In this document: one piece after another, positions 48,959-60,200 of the stretch
Layout of the letters: each line of letters opens with the position of its first letter
How positions within the stretch are numbered: position 1 is the stretch's first letter
From: Heterobilharzia americana
Taxonomy: Eukaryota; Platyhelminthes; Trematoda; Strigeidida; Schistosomatidae
Direction of reading: 5' to 3'
NCBI GenBank assembly: GCA_944470555.2
Contig: OX104128.1
Location: 40,593,920 to 40,657,919, forward strand
DNA length: 64,000 nt
Notes under the pieces: generated by a model
What the model was told of the DNA's origin: nothing
Databases searched by the model: none
The model's input: the letters and a program-made list of their open reading frames with translations, nothing else
Position numbers and translations under genes: made by a program

Positions 48959-49705
48959 CTTTGACACTGATCGATAAATTAATACATACAATGTGACTAC
49001 ACTAATGATGCATAGAATATAACTACAAGTTTGACTTTTTTGTATAATTTGATAAAGAACTTTATCTATCATAGTATGATTTAATTTGATTATTTCTGTA
49101 CATTCAAATTTCTCCTCTTTATCATGATATGAATTCCATGAAAAATTTAAATTTTGATCAAATGATATTAAAGTATGAGTATGATTCATTGATTTAATGA
49201 TATATTGATTTTCATGATTACCATTATTATTAATATTTTCAAAATGAATTTTTTCAACACGTACAGTGAATGTTGAACTAAAGCCTAATATTAAACATAT
49301 AAAAATTAAAATTAAAATAACAAGTTTAGCACGTTGTCTTGTTAAAATATTTTTGAATGGATGACATAAACAGAAATATCTATCAAATGCTATACAAATA
49401 ATCAATAAACTACTGAATGGAATAAAAGTATTATTAATAAAATAATAAAATTTACATAGAAAAGATGAATCAATATTCCATTCAAGGTATTCAATAAGCA
49501 TCGTACCAGGTATTAATGTAACGCATGCTAAGAAATCAGATATAGCTAGTACAAGAATAAAAAGTGTTGCTGTTAATCGATCATGTTTTAAAGCATATAC
49601 AATAATGACAAGAATATTACCGAATATACCAATTAAACAGATAATTCCAAGCATGAGTAATACTGTTGGGATTTGATTGGACAAATCGGCTGTCATTAAA
49701 GACAT
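48959..49705 (-). CDS. Class A GPCR, exon 1 (TM1-TM5)
   Basis: This is the first coding exon of a rhodopsin-like G protein-coupled receptor, a plasma-membrane receptor that signals through heterotrimeric G proteins. The exon encodes residues 1-249. TM1 is about 12-37 with GN at 29-30 (N1.50). TM2 is about 45-68 with D57 (2.50). C84 (3.25) can pair with C202 in a long extracellular loop 2. DRY is at 108-110, followed by FCLCHP. Sequons lie at N174, N187 and N209. TM5 is about 225-245 and ends with IYRSVSK. The ATG at 49705 is the first after an in-frame TGA at 49750-49748. The N-terminus before TM1 is only about 11 residues. Residue 3.32 is N91, which argues against an amine receptor. TM4 has no Trp and TM5 has no Pro, both unusual for class A. 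The exon ends in phase 0 at AAG, followed by GTAAGT. The ligand is unknown; I infer peptide-type or lineage-specific orphan. Confidence 0.92.
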
Positions 49706-49709
49706 GAAT

Positions 49710-50300
49710 AAGGATTTTATAATGAGATATTGTTGTGTGTGTATGAATCAAAGTATTTGCATCGCTTTGTTTATTTTACTCTTATCCTTCACAGTTTTTT
49801 GGAAGATTTCTTAAGTAGTTCATCGTCCTAATGTTGAATACACTTGTATATTGAAAGTCTGAAATAGGGAGAAAACAAAAAGCATCTAAAGAAAATGTTT
49901 TAAAGACTACTCATTAATAACAGTGTATAACATGGAATATGAACTTAGTTTATTGGAGAATACTACCCTTTCTAGGTGACTGAGGGTAGTCAGTAAAGCA
50001 GTATTAGCCCCAAGTTTCACCCTTGCTGGTACTCATCACTCCTGAGTAGCCATTCTACACATACATTACGTAATCAAATTGAAGTTTTAATGAAAGAAAA
50101 CCCATAAATGATTAATTTGCTCATTGTTAATTTTTGTTAACTGAGTAAATGCTATAAATACCGTGTACATTTGCTTTACTGATTAGTTTAGTGGTCAGTC
50201 GATGAGTCGATACTCGTTATGTTATATCATAGTCAGCTGCCATTGGATTGGATAGACAACATTTTGGCATACTTGATGACCACAGTTATTTAAATTAGTT
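49710..50300 (-). other. 5' flank of the GPCR gene; no clear promoter motif
   Basis: This stretch lies between the receptor start codon and an RTE copy. It is AT-rich. I see an in-frame stop at 49750-49748 but no convincing TATA box, initiator or upstream exon. A non-coding first exon could lie here or beyond the RTE copy. Confidence 0.5.
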
Positions 50301-50303
50301 ATT

Positions 50304-51580
50304 TGTCCATCGGGTTCCTAATGGAATATAGGGCTTCAGTAACACGTCTCCATTCCACTCTGTTCTCTGAAATCTTTTCAACATGGCTCCACGACAGCCC
50401 ACAAACTCTCGTTTCCTACTCACACAATCTCCTCCACGTCACCCTCGACTCAGACGCCCAACTCGTCGCTTCCCATCTGGGTTCCATTCGAGAGCCTGCC
50501 CTGACACATGATGTCCATAGTTGGCCCTCTCAGTGTATGCCCAACCCATCTCCACTTCCTCCCAGTGCAGTTTTGTTCAGCGATAGCTTCTTGGTTGGTT
50601 CGTTGCCAGCTAGGGTGAGTTCCTTGTTGCTTATTCTGATTATTCTGACCATCTGATCTTCAGTGTCGAGCCAGTGTAGACAGTGGTTGATGAATGTCTA
50701 TAGTTTGTTGGAAATGCCTTTCTTAACGTGCCGAGTCTGTGAATAATACAGAGCACTGACTCGACTGAATTGATGTTGAAAATCCGGATCTTGTTCACCC
50801 TTTATGCTGAGTGGAGTGCAGTAGATGTCCACACTGGTTTCAGGTGAATGGACGCCTGTCTTGCTTCTCCGATCGTGGCTGGCTTTGACATCCTCGTCTG
50901 TACCTGAGCCACCTGTAGTTGAGACAGTGCTGCGTAGATAGGTGAGGGAGGCTACTTCCTTTAGGTTTCTCGCGTTGATGTTGATTGGATTTTGTTGTTG
51001 TTGTTGTTGGTGGTGGTGTGGTGGTGGTGGTGGTGGTGGTTGGGTATCTCCATCACCCCTGTCTTCTCTATATTCACTTGAAGTCGTGTCTTCGCTGCCC
51101 TGCCTCACCTCTTCTGTCAACTTGGTTAGTGCCTGTAGATCATCGAGTTTGTGTGACATAAGACACAAGTCATCATTGGCGAAATCCGAATCTTCTATGT
51201 TCTTTTCCTCAGTCCAGCCAGCGTATCCTCCTCTTCTCACTCCTGATAGTTTGTTGCATGATCCAGTTGACCACAATCAGGAATATCATGGGTGATAGTA
51301 GGCAACCTTGTTTCACTCCTGTCTTCACTTCACTTCAAAAGCATCACTGAGCTTCCTATTGTGAATTACTTGTTATGTGGCGTCTTCATATAGTTGTTGA
51401 ACGAGATTGACAAAGGCTTGTGGAATTCTGTAGTGTTGAAACAGTTTCCAGTTTACTTTGTGGTGGACGCTGTCAAAGGCCTTCTCAAATTCGATGAAGT
51501 TGAGGTAGATTTTTGACTGCCATTCTATACTCTGTTCTATGATGACTACTGTGAATCTACATAACTTTGAGTTCATGTCC
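50304..51580 (-). mobile_element. RTE-clade copy upstream of the GPCR, inverted partner of the 41.6-kb copy
   Basis: Minus-strand frames give RT motif A at 51576-51373 (IEQSIEWQSKIYLNFIEFEKAFDSV, shown here in two parts: IEQSIEWQ and FEKAFDSVHHK) and RIPQAFVNLV. Then comes DAFEVK...GCLLSPMIFLIVV, followed by a 192-codon open frame (51276-50698) with SDFANDDLCLMS, runs of Pro/His/Gln from a CCA/CAA microsatellite (50991-51041), NPININARNLKEV, and GTDEDVK. The 3' end at 50304 reads GGAACCCGATGGACAAATAA on the minus strand. It is nearly identical to the copy at 41605-42621 by eye, with indels mostly in the microsatellite. The inserted Asn in the catalytic FADD implies an inactive RT. Confidence 0.87.
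50991..51041. repeat. CCA/CAA microsatellite inside inverted RTE copy
   Basis: Minus-strand CCA units then CAA units, encoding Pro, His and Gln runs in the 192-codon frame. Its length connects the frame upstream with the ancestral frame downstream (NPININARNLKEV). Confidence 0.8.
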
Positions 51581-51584
51581 GAGT

Positions 51585-54065
51585 TAAATTCCTTTTAGTG
51601 CAGACAAAAGGTATGCAAGTAGGATATTCCATATACGCGTCATCTATACGGTCTATGCATCCAGCAGTAAAACACATGTAAAATTCGATGGTAATTAGCT
51701 TCTTTCTCTCCACACTGACTGAAAATCTAAGTAGGTACACTTTTGGGTCGTGAATTCATGTATATGTATTGCTGTTTCTAGGTGACACGAATGATAGCCA
51801 CTCTGTGCATCTCTATTCTATTTCAGTGATTTTTTTAGGTGTTTAGGAGATCTGTTGGTGTCAGTGGGTGAAGGAGCCATTGAAAACCTTGCAGCACTGA
51901 AAATCTATTCTATTCACGAATTGGACTCAATAGTAGTGCATACTTTGGACCCCAAATGGGATTGAGGCTGGAGCCGCTAGCTGTTACTGCAAGCACGTTG
52001 TCATCCAACTGCTGCGTTGCCATTCTATAATCCCCACATTCTTATTACTATGTCTTTGAAATTTTTTATGTCTGTCGTTCAATGCCATCGGCAATTATTT
52101 GTCTTAGTAAGATTTCCTTGGTCTTTGTTATGAGTTAAGTTATCGACTACTCACTTAGAAGATTCACAGCTCATAAGAAAGAGGGAAGTCAACGTGAAAA
52201 TGATATGGTGAAGTGCAGCTGATGCTCTAAGAAACTTATACCCATCAAAATACAATTATCGACTCTGATCACCCTTGGTATCCGTCATGTAAGGTCTGTG
52301 TAGCGTTAATGATGTTAATGATCATAATTCTAAACAAACAATGTGTGGGATGAATAATTTTGAGAGTAGTTTTATCGAATCTCTTCATTTAGATTATTAT
52401 TTTAAATCCAGAGTGCCATATTAGGCTTACTTGGCAATATGCCGGATACCGACAGTGACTTTGATTACAAATGGCTGGCTATTACAGCATAAACCACTTT
52501 ATCTACAGTGGAAGTCAGTCTTCTGTCAAATAATTTGTTTGGGATTTAAATCAAATTGTGTTTTTTATAGCAGTCAGATGTAGTACATTGAGGTAAGGGG
52601 GAGAAATTAATGCCAAGCATTTTAGAGATGAGAACATTTAAAGAAATGTTCAGTCACTGGCTAAAACACAACACTTAACTACTGAATTATGCGTTATCAT
52701 ATTCATTCAGCTATTCAGATTTCAGCAGTCAAGTCAGTATAGAGAATGGTGAATGGAATAATGCCTTAGTGATGAGTATCTTCAGCCTTGTTAACCCTTG
52801 ATGCGGTTGATAAAAATGGACACGATGGACATGCCCAGCGAGAGGCGTCTAACGCAAACAAGTAGTTTTGCAGAATACGTTTACGAACCGTTCACCAGGA
52901 AGGAAATGATGTAGGTGTCAAGTCTTTAGGAATAAATACAGAATGCAACCCGTCGATGAAAGTCACAATTTGGAGAATAAATGAAGTAAGGTGACACTGA
53001 AGTGTACCATGTTTTGGTATCAGATGGTGGAAGTTAGTTGATAGGAATGGTAATCCCACTTTTACTGGAGTACATATAGAAGATGGATTGAATCATGGAA
53101 TAAAAGTTCCACCAAGAATGAGACTGAACTGAAAGTTAGCAAACTTTGACTCCATAACACGATTTTCAAGCAATAGGTTCCGGGTTCGAACCCAGCTTCA
53201 CACATCCAGTTGGTTTTGAGCAGTCGAGTAGTGTAACAGGCTCTCACACAAGAGCTATAACTTCTAGCCCAGTCAGTTAACATGTTTCAAGATTAAGCTA
53301 TTTTGTCGTAATTTATTACTGTTATTGTTATTACAGCCTACAGCTGAAACTCAAACCCACACTAGTCGCACATTATTCATTCATTCCCATCATTTGTTAT
53401 TCATTGATGAAAAGAAAAGTCGCTTTTAAATAGGCGCACAAATTTATCAAATAAAGGTCAAAATTCACACAACTGTCATAACAATAAATTTTCACAAAAG
53501 GAACTTGTCGCTGATTATATTTGACTGGTTAAATATCTGACATTTTGTTACTAGTTTTTTGACAAATTATTTTCTGAAAAATGTATCTCTATGCCTTATT
53601 CAAGATACTTAAAATAACATTAAAAATCGAAAATTTTTGTTCGTAGAAAACAATATTACACTATTCAGGATTCAATATTTTTAAAGATGTAATGCAACTT
53701 CAACGTAGACATTGTGCTAGCCAGGTTTACCTCCTGTTATGGTGCATGCTACTGATAAAAATGCATTGAAGTAGTATATGAAGCGGCATCTTTGGAGAAT
53801 GTCAAAAGAGCAGACGATAAACCCATGAACGTTTTGAACAGAAAAATATGATATATTGGAAGCAATCCGATTGCAGAGTAGAGTAGTTAGAAGACAGACA
53901 CGGGCAATCTTTGAAAAGAGGAAGGGTTATAATATTTTACCAATATCTAGTCGATACATTGTTGCTGATTATTTTCCGTTGTTCACTGGACCTAATTCGT
54001 CGGTCTCAGTTGGCATACAGGCTTCTGCAAATACTCCTCGATATTGTCTTTAGTTTAAGTTTGAT
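51585..54065. other. No supported gene; one B-box-like repeat
   Basis: GGGTTCGAACCCAGC near 53181 suggests a tRNA-derived repeat fragment. Other frames are unremarkable. Confidence 0.4.
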
Positions 54066-54069
54066 GCTC

Positions 54070-54235
54070 ATGACGGACAACGGCTAGCAGTGGAATCAAG
54101 GGAATGACTTTTGTCACATTTCGAACTCGTTAGCTTCATCTACCTAACTGCCAGTGAGTAGTATTGCCCCTACCGGGACTCGAACTCAGAACTGCCCTGT
54201 TCAATAGACCATTGGGGCACTATAGCCACTTCTTG
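54070..54235 (-). repeat. SM-alpha-type hammerhead SINE, minus strand
   Basis: The minus strand reads GTGGCTATAGTGCCCC, TGAGTTCGAGTCCCGGTAGG, CTACTCACTGGCAG, GAAGCTAACGAGTTCG and TTGATTCCACTGCTAGCCG. CTGACGA reads CTAACGA and the GAAAC side is degraded. Confidence 0.65.
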
Positions 54236-54464
54236 TGCGCTGGATACAGTTTAGGTGTTGCTGTGAAACATATGTCCAGGATTTCACCTCTACACACTAC
54301 TCATTATTATTATTCAGCTGAAACTACGGGCGATGTAGAGAAATCCGCGAAGGAACCCATACGTCACTTTGGTCCAGTCAACAACGCAAAATTACAAGTA
54401 ATAACGTCGTCGCACAAGGAGTGGATATAGCAACTAGTGGATAACTCTTTGTCATTTAAAGAGA

Positions 54465-54600
54465 TAAGGTCAATGCTTGACTCTCAGAGGTAACAACACC
54501 ATTCACTGAGAGATAGGTGCAGCTAGCTGACCGTTAGAAATACGACGAAACGTGCGTCGTTGATTCAAATACTAGCCAGTACTCACCACTACTATTCATT
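54465..54600 (+). repeat. SM-alpha-type hammerhead repeat
   Basis: AACACCATTCACTGAGAG, then AGCTAGCTGACCGTTAG, AAATACGACGAAACGTGCGT and CGTTGATTC. GACGAAAC and an ACGTGCGT stem III survive; CTGACGA reads CTGACCG. Confidence 0.6.
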
Positions 54601-54604
54601 CCTT

Positions 54605-57180
54605 AGTTGTTACGAAGATACTAGGAGAGTTTCAGCGCCTGGTCTGATTTAGTCATTAGATAAGGTAGCTTTAATATAGCACACGGATTATATTACAGCC
54701 TACTTAAATAATGTAGACAGCTTGTTGCAAATATCGACTGTTTTTTCACCAATGAATCTGTTTTTTCATGTTGCAAATTTCTATTACATCAGTTGCTCCA
54801 TAGTTCTGACAAGAGATGACTCATGGCATTCGATGAGTTTAACCACTCAGGAACCTAGAAGTAACCTGATGTCTTGTTCTAAGTAGACGCATAATTTCGA
54901 ACACTCGCACACTAGGCTTAGAGTTCTGTAGCCATTGAACCCGCAATACTAGTTGAGGCATAATAACACTGAAGGTTAGGGAATCTATATTGATTACACT
55001 AAAGGGGCAGCAATTCGACTTGACGATAGATATTCAGAACAAGTGGCAATACTTCAACGCTTAAGTTATTCTCAAAGATCCAGAATCATATACTGCAAGA
55101 GTGATTAGTGTACATGGTTTGGTTTTCAAAAGAACACAAATGAAGTCAGTCTGACCAACTTTGGACGATACTACAATATTCTAGGCAAGTTGAAGAGAAA
55201 CTGTCAAATACACCGAATTTCCGTGAATGAGGTTTCTATAGAATGACGAAAATGCCCCTAGACTCTTCAAACAAACCGAGAATTCCCTGAAAGCTTTCCC
55301 AGCCAATCACAGCATGCCAAACATTCGCAGAAACTCTGTGATCTTACGTGTGGGTTTCATGTTGGGTAGAGGTCTTTCTAAAATGTGTAGACCATACTAA
55401 GATCACTGAAAACATGTATCAACCATTACACTGTGTACATGTTCAACTTTCATCGTTATTGCCACTTCTTTCTGCTTTAGTGGGACCAAACAACTCTCAA
55501 GGGTGAAGCCTAAAGTTATTGTTTAAGAATCCGCTCTCATATATATGACTTGGGATGTTTCCAAGGTTAAGGCGTTCACGGGTACATTGTATGTAATGAG
55601 AAACGACACTTGACAAGTGTTTATCATTACACATTTTGATAAGTAACTTTCAGTCTCTTCGTCGATTATTAAGTATCATTCATAACACTTTACAGAATGA
55701 CTACTTAATGTCTTGATATGCTGGCTCGCCTTAAGTCTGTCTGCCTAACAAGTTAATTCAAATTCGCACTGAAAATAAACTAAACCTCTGCACTGTTTTT
55801 GACTCGGAACAGTGTGACAGAAGTCTTCAAATCATTGGGAAGTCCTGGATAAAAGTTTCAGGCTTGTGAGTGTCTCATGACGGGCTTTTATAAGGAGAGA
55901 GCTTAAGTATTTGACACCAAGACGTGGTGTGCTGTGGTCTCACATTAGTCAGCTCCGTTGTTGCGTTAATAACTCAATTAACACATTTGCCTTGGCAACT
56001 ATGAGCTAAAAATTACACCAACAATCATTTAACAATGAGTCCGTCTAAAATCTCTCATTGTATACTGGGACTAGGTGGCAGCACGGACGATCTAGTGATC
56101 TCTGACTTCAATACTGAGCAGTGTATGCTCGATTCTTATAGGTGATATTAGTTTTCTCAAGTTTGGAGATATCTACTGGTGGTCATTATTAGTAAACGTG
56201 AAGCCCAGCTTTAGGCGGGGTCTCGCACTGACTGTCTTCGTCTATCTAATGTCAAATAAGTTACTCAACTGTAAAGCACTCTCATGTTTTAGGATTACTT
56301 GCAACTAGTACAAGCCAGTCACACCCTGTAACAAGAATATCGGTCAACTATCATAAACTCCCTTAGATTTCTTTTCTTTTTTGTACAATTAGAAAATTTT
56401 CATCCTAACGTCAGTCTATGCAGAAAAATAACAATGTCACTTGAACCACAATAATTGAAGAAAGCATAGAATGAGTTGATTGACAACGTCCTGAATTTTA
56501 GTTAAAAATTCTGTCAGTTCTTGATTAATGGTTATGCCTCATATTCATTCATTTGAATTCTAAAGAAAATAACTTGTTTTATGAAGCCAAAAGTACAAAT
56601 ATAAAAATGAGCGGGATTTTTAAAACCATTTAAGATTCACATTGACAATAATATGTATGCAAGTATATCACTGTTGAATGCTTGTTAGCAGTAGTCGACT
56701 AGCCCCTCTTTCAATCAATATTTTATATTGCTGTTTGTCAACATGCAATCCACCTCGGATATCTAAACACTAAACACTTGATGCTGTAGACATGAACGTC
56801 ATCCCATCGTGAATGTATTCACCGGACACAGAAAAAAACTGATGAAACTATGATCCCACTAATATTTTTGTGCATTTAAAAAGACAGTAGCTGTGCGTCA
56901 GTAATGTTTAAAGAATAGAATAGTTACACTTGCGAAAACTCATTTTTTTTGTACTATTGTGTGAGGTTTCGACATTTTTCACTAGAAAAAATTATTATTT
57001 GAAACAGTTTCTTTGTTAGAAAGCAGTAGAGAAGCAGTAAACTACAACCTGATAAATATCCAGGCAGTAACTAAGCATCTGTACAGGTGCTCATATGCTC
57101 ATAGTGACCTACCATGGATAGGAAATTGCAAACAGTAGCATCAAAACTATAAGTGTAACACATGGGGTAAGCTTCTTGTC
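54605..57180. other. No recognisable feature
   Basis: AT-rich DNA with no frame over 60 codons and no familiar repeat. Confidence 0.45.
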
Positions 57181-57184
57181 TGTT

Positions 57185-57295
57185 CAGCATTTGAAGCAGT
57201 TGGCACTAAGTTTCAGAGGAAACATCATCACTCACTGACGAGCCCTTAGAGGACGAAACGTGCCTTCTGAATTTCACCGCTAACAACCAGTTGAG
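57185..57295 (+). repeat. SM-alpha-type hammerhead repeat
   Basis: ACATCATCACTCACTGACGA, then GCCCTTAGAGGACGAAACGT, GCCTTCTGAATTTCACCGC and TAACAACCAG. CTGACGA and GAAAC are intact, but part of the 5' stem I strand is deleted, so stems I and III do not pair well. Confidence 0.65.
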
Positions 57296-57299
57296 GCAA

Positions 57300-60200
57300 A
57301 AATAGTTATTGCTAATAACTTGTAACAACTACTAGCCTGAACATCCCCATCACTACATAAATCTTGATTCAATGAAGAGCCATGGATATATTTTATGAAT
57401 AATAGGCAGAAATAAATCACAGTTATTGTTAATATATTATAAATTCGAAAAGGAGGTGAACTGCATTCTTCAGGTGTCACTGAGTATTTGAACTAGGTAG
57501 ACACTGACCACACCTCAATGATTTAAGAGCTACTGACAGCGGTATCAGTTAGCAAGTACTCAGGAGAATTCAATTTACAAAAGAGAGAATTTCTGAGAGC
57601 AACTAAATCACCTCAGTGAACTTTAAATTGTTTAATGTCCAGTTGACAAAATTGAGGTGAACGCAGGAAGTAAAACATACCACACTTTCCTAAATAATTG
57701 TGAAGGTTTCCGCCTGAAGACACGCCATGATTACCTGTCACCTGGTTAAACCAGATACTTGCTAGTGAAGACATACTTTGATGATGTGTGTCCGTTACTG
57801 GTGCATGCATTTTTGTCTATCTAAATGAAACGCTTCACAGCACGTTTTAAAGTCCTGCCTACCACTGTGACAATAATAGAAATAATGGCTGTAAAATCAG
57901 TGCGGAATTTTTAATATCCAGGGGTGGAAGCAATAAGATGAAGTGGTGCTTGTTGCAATGACTACAAGCATCAGAAGTTTTTAAAATGGGGACATGAACA
58001 AAGGTAGTGGGGAAGATCCATAACTGACGGGGATTCTTTTAGTGGTATTGCATCCTGTGACCTCAGTGATGAAGCTAACGTTGCCTCTAACGACTTTTGA
58101 ATGGGATTAATTTCAGAATAAAGTGCAAAACGAGCAACGAGTTGCAGTCATTAAGGGAACTACAACTTTCTTAAGGTTTCACATCACTTTGCAGATGCTT
58201 ACTGACCGACATCAAACTCTGGTCCCATGCTTCCAGGCAAGTGAACCTCAGTACCTAACATTAGAATACAGTGCAGTAAAGTGTCTCACCACTTAACTCA
58301 GCTGCCATATTGTAAGTCTGATTGGATAGACTTCCGTCAGTTCTGAACACTAGGATATAGGCAACAACATTGGTATCTCATCAGTGAACTCTGAATAGGA
58401 TCAGACTTGGTGAGTAAGCTGCCTACCGACTGCTGGACAGTGTCCAGAATAAATTTGGCATCTTCATGATAATATCGTCAGATTGCCTTCAGTTTGTCTA
58501 CGAATTCAATATATGCATCACACCTGATGTATCACTGACAGCATGACGACACATTTTCTTTTAGCAAACTGAAAAAGACAACAATCGGTGAATGACAATA
58601 CTTTTTAATAAAGTTCTGCAAGGAAACATTGTGGAATTATTGGTTCTTTTAACGTGTACTCGATTCCTCAGCATTTGCATTGCTTATCTTGTTTCACAGC
58701 CTACCGAAAGATAAAAGAAAATGAGCTCTCCTAAGTCTAATCTTTTCCAATACATTTACTCAACAAAGAGGCGACCGTATATTTGAATTATTATTCTGAG
58801 GAGATCCTTATTAGCAATCAGAGGGTAAAATTCAATGAGATTTATTATTTGAAGTGTCAAACAACTGTAGTAACAGCAAGAATTTGGCATATAAACAGGT
58901 AACTGAGGATAGAAAAGCTTTTTTTAAAGACTGACATAAGTAAGAGGAGCATTGGAAACACAGAAGGCACTAGATAATCGTTTCGTCTCTGTCCGGTACC
59001 CATCAGCCGTGAGCATTCATCTTGAGCTTTACAACAAAACAGACGTACAGTGCTCCCTGTTTTTGAGTCTTTCATTACTAAAATACAAAACTCTTATCCT
59101 TTACTTTCTTTATATTAAATTAAGGGTTGAGAAAATGTGAGGCTTTAAGAGTAAAAAGTTATTGCTGAAAATATTCCAGTTTCTTAAATGGTGATATCAG
59201 ATGAAAATATCAGAAGAGAAAGGTGATAACTTACTCGCACAAATAATTTTTTGTTAGGCTATTTTGTTTTGTCAAGATTACCTCAGGCTTTCATGTATGC
59301 AAATCAGTTTTATTAAGGAATGATAATGGACTCTGAAATGAGGCCTGAACCACTAAAAAATCACCGAAATGCTTTAGTGACGGAAACACAAAGCGCGACA
59401 GCTTATGAAGTCTTATGGTTACACTAGTATATATTCCACTCCAGTCTGGATGTTCTAAAATCTTTAAGCATTACCTCCACTTATTAACACCAGTCTGTCA
59501 ATCAAGGTTATCACACGTAATTTTATAAAACTTCAAGTGAGATAAGTGAATGACCTTAACTTGTTATTTGCCAAGTTTATTTGTCTTATTGAATAAAGAA
59601 CACTTGAGAACTCATCACAATGAGAATGGTATATAGGATAAGCCAGTAAAACCTGAGACAGTGTATAGGCGGCGTTCACGAGGTCGTCAAATGTCAGAAA
59701 TTTATTTTTCTATCTCATTAATAATTTGAAAATACGTCTCCTTCATAATGCAGTTGTTCAATGTCCAACTTGTTCAATCCAATCAGGTCAGATTTTGATC
59801 TTGAAGTCCATAAATATGAACTATGCTTACTTTCAAATTCCATCATTATTCCTGTATATTCATACATCTTTTCCATGTAGTACGTAGTATAAATTCAACT
59901 TGAAGCGTGAGTTTTCTGTCATGACCATATGAATATTCATAGAACTTGAATTTGCGGTAGTTATTGACCAGAATTAAATGATGCAGAATCAGAAAAGGGT
60001 TCATGTTCTTACTACCAAGGATTGGCGCACTAATATAGATACTTCTGCCAACAAGCCTATCTCTTCATGAAAAGCATAATGATGTTTAATGTTGAATTTT
60101 TGCAGAAACTCCTTAACATAGAAATTCAAGTTATCTTCAAGATACAGACCTACATTACTCATTTGTGGGTTTAAATGCATTATCACTTAGGTGTACGCAG

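Noticed and set aside
50942..51295. Plus-strand ORF with Cys/Trp and Gly runs
   Set aside because: Antisense of the RTE copy at 50.3-51.6 kb; the runs come from the CCA/CAA microsatellite.
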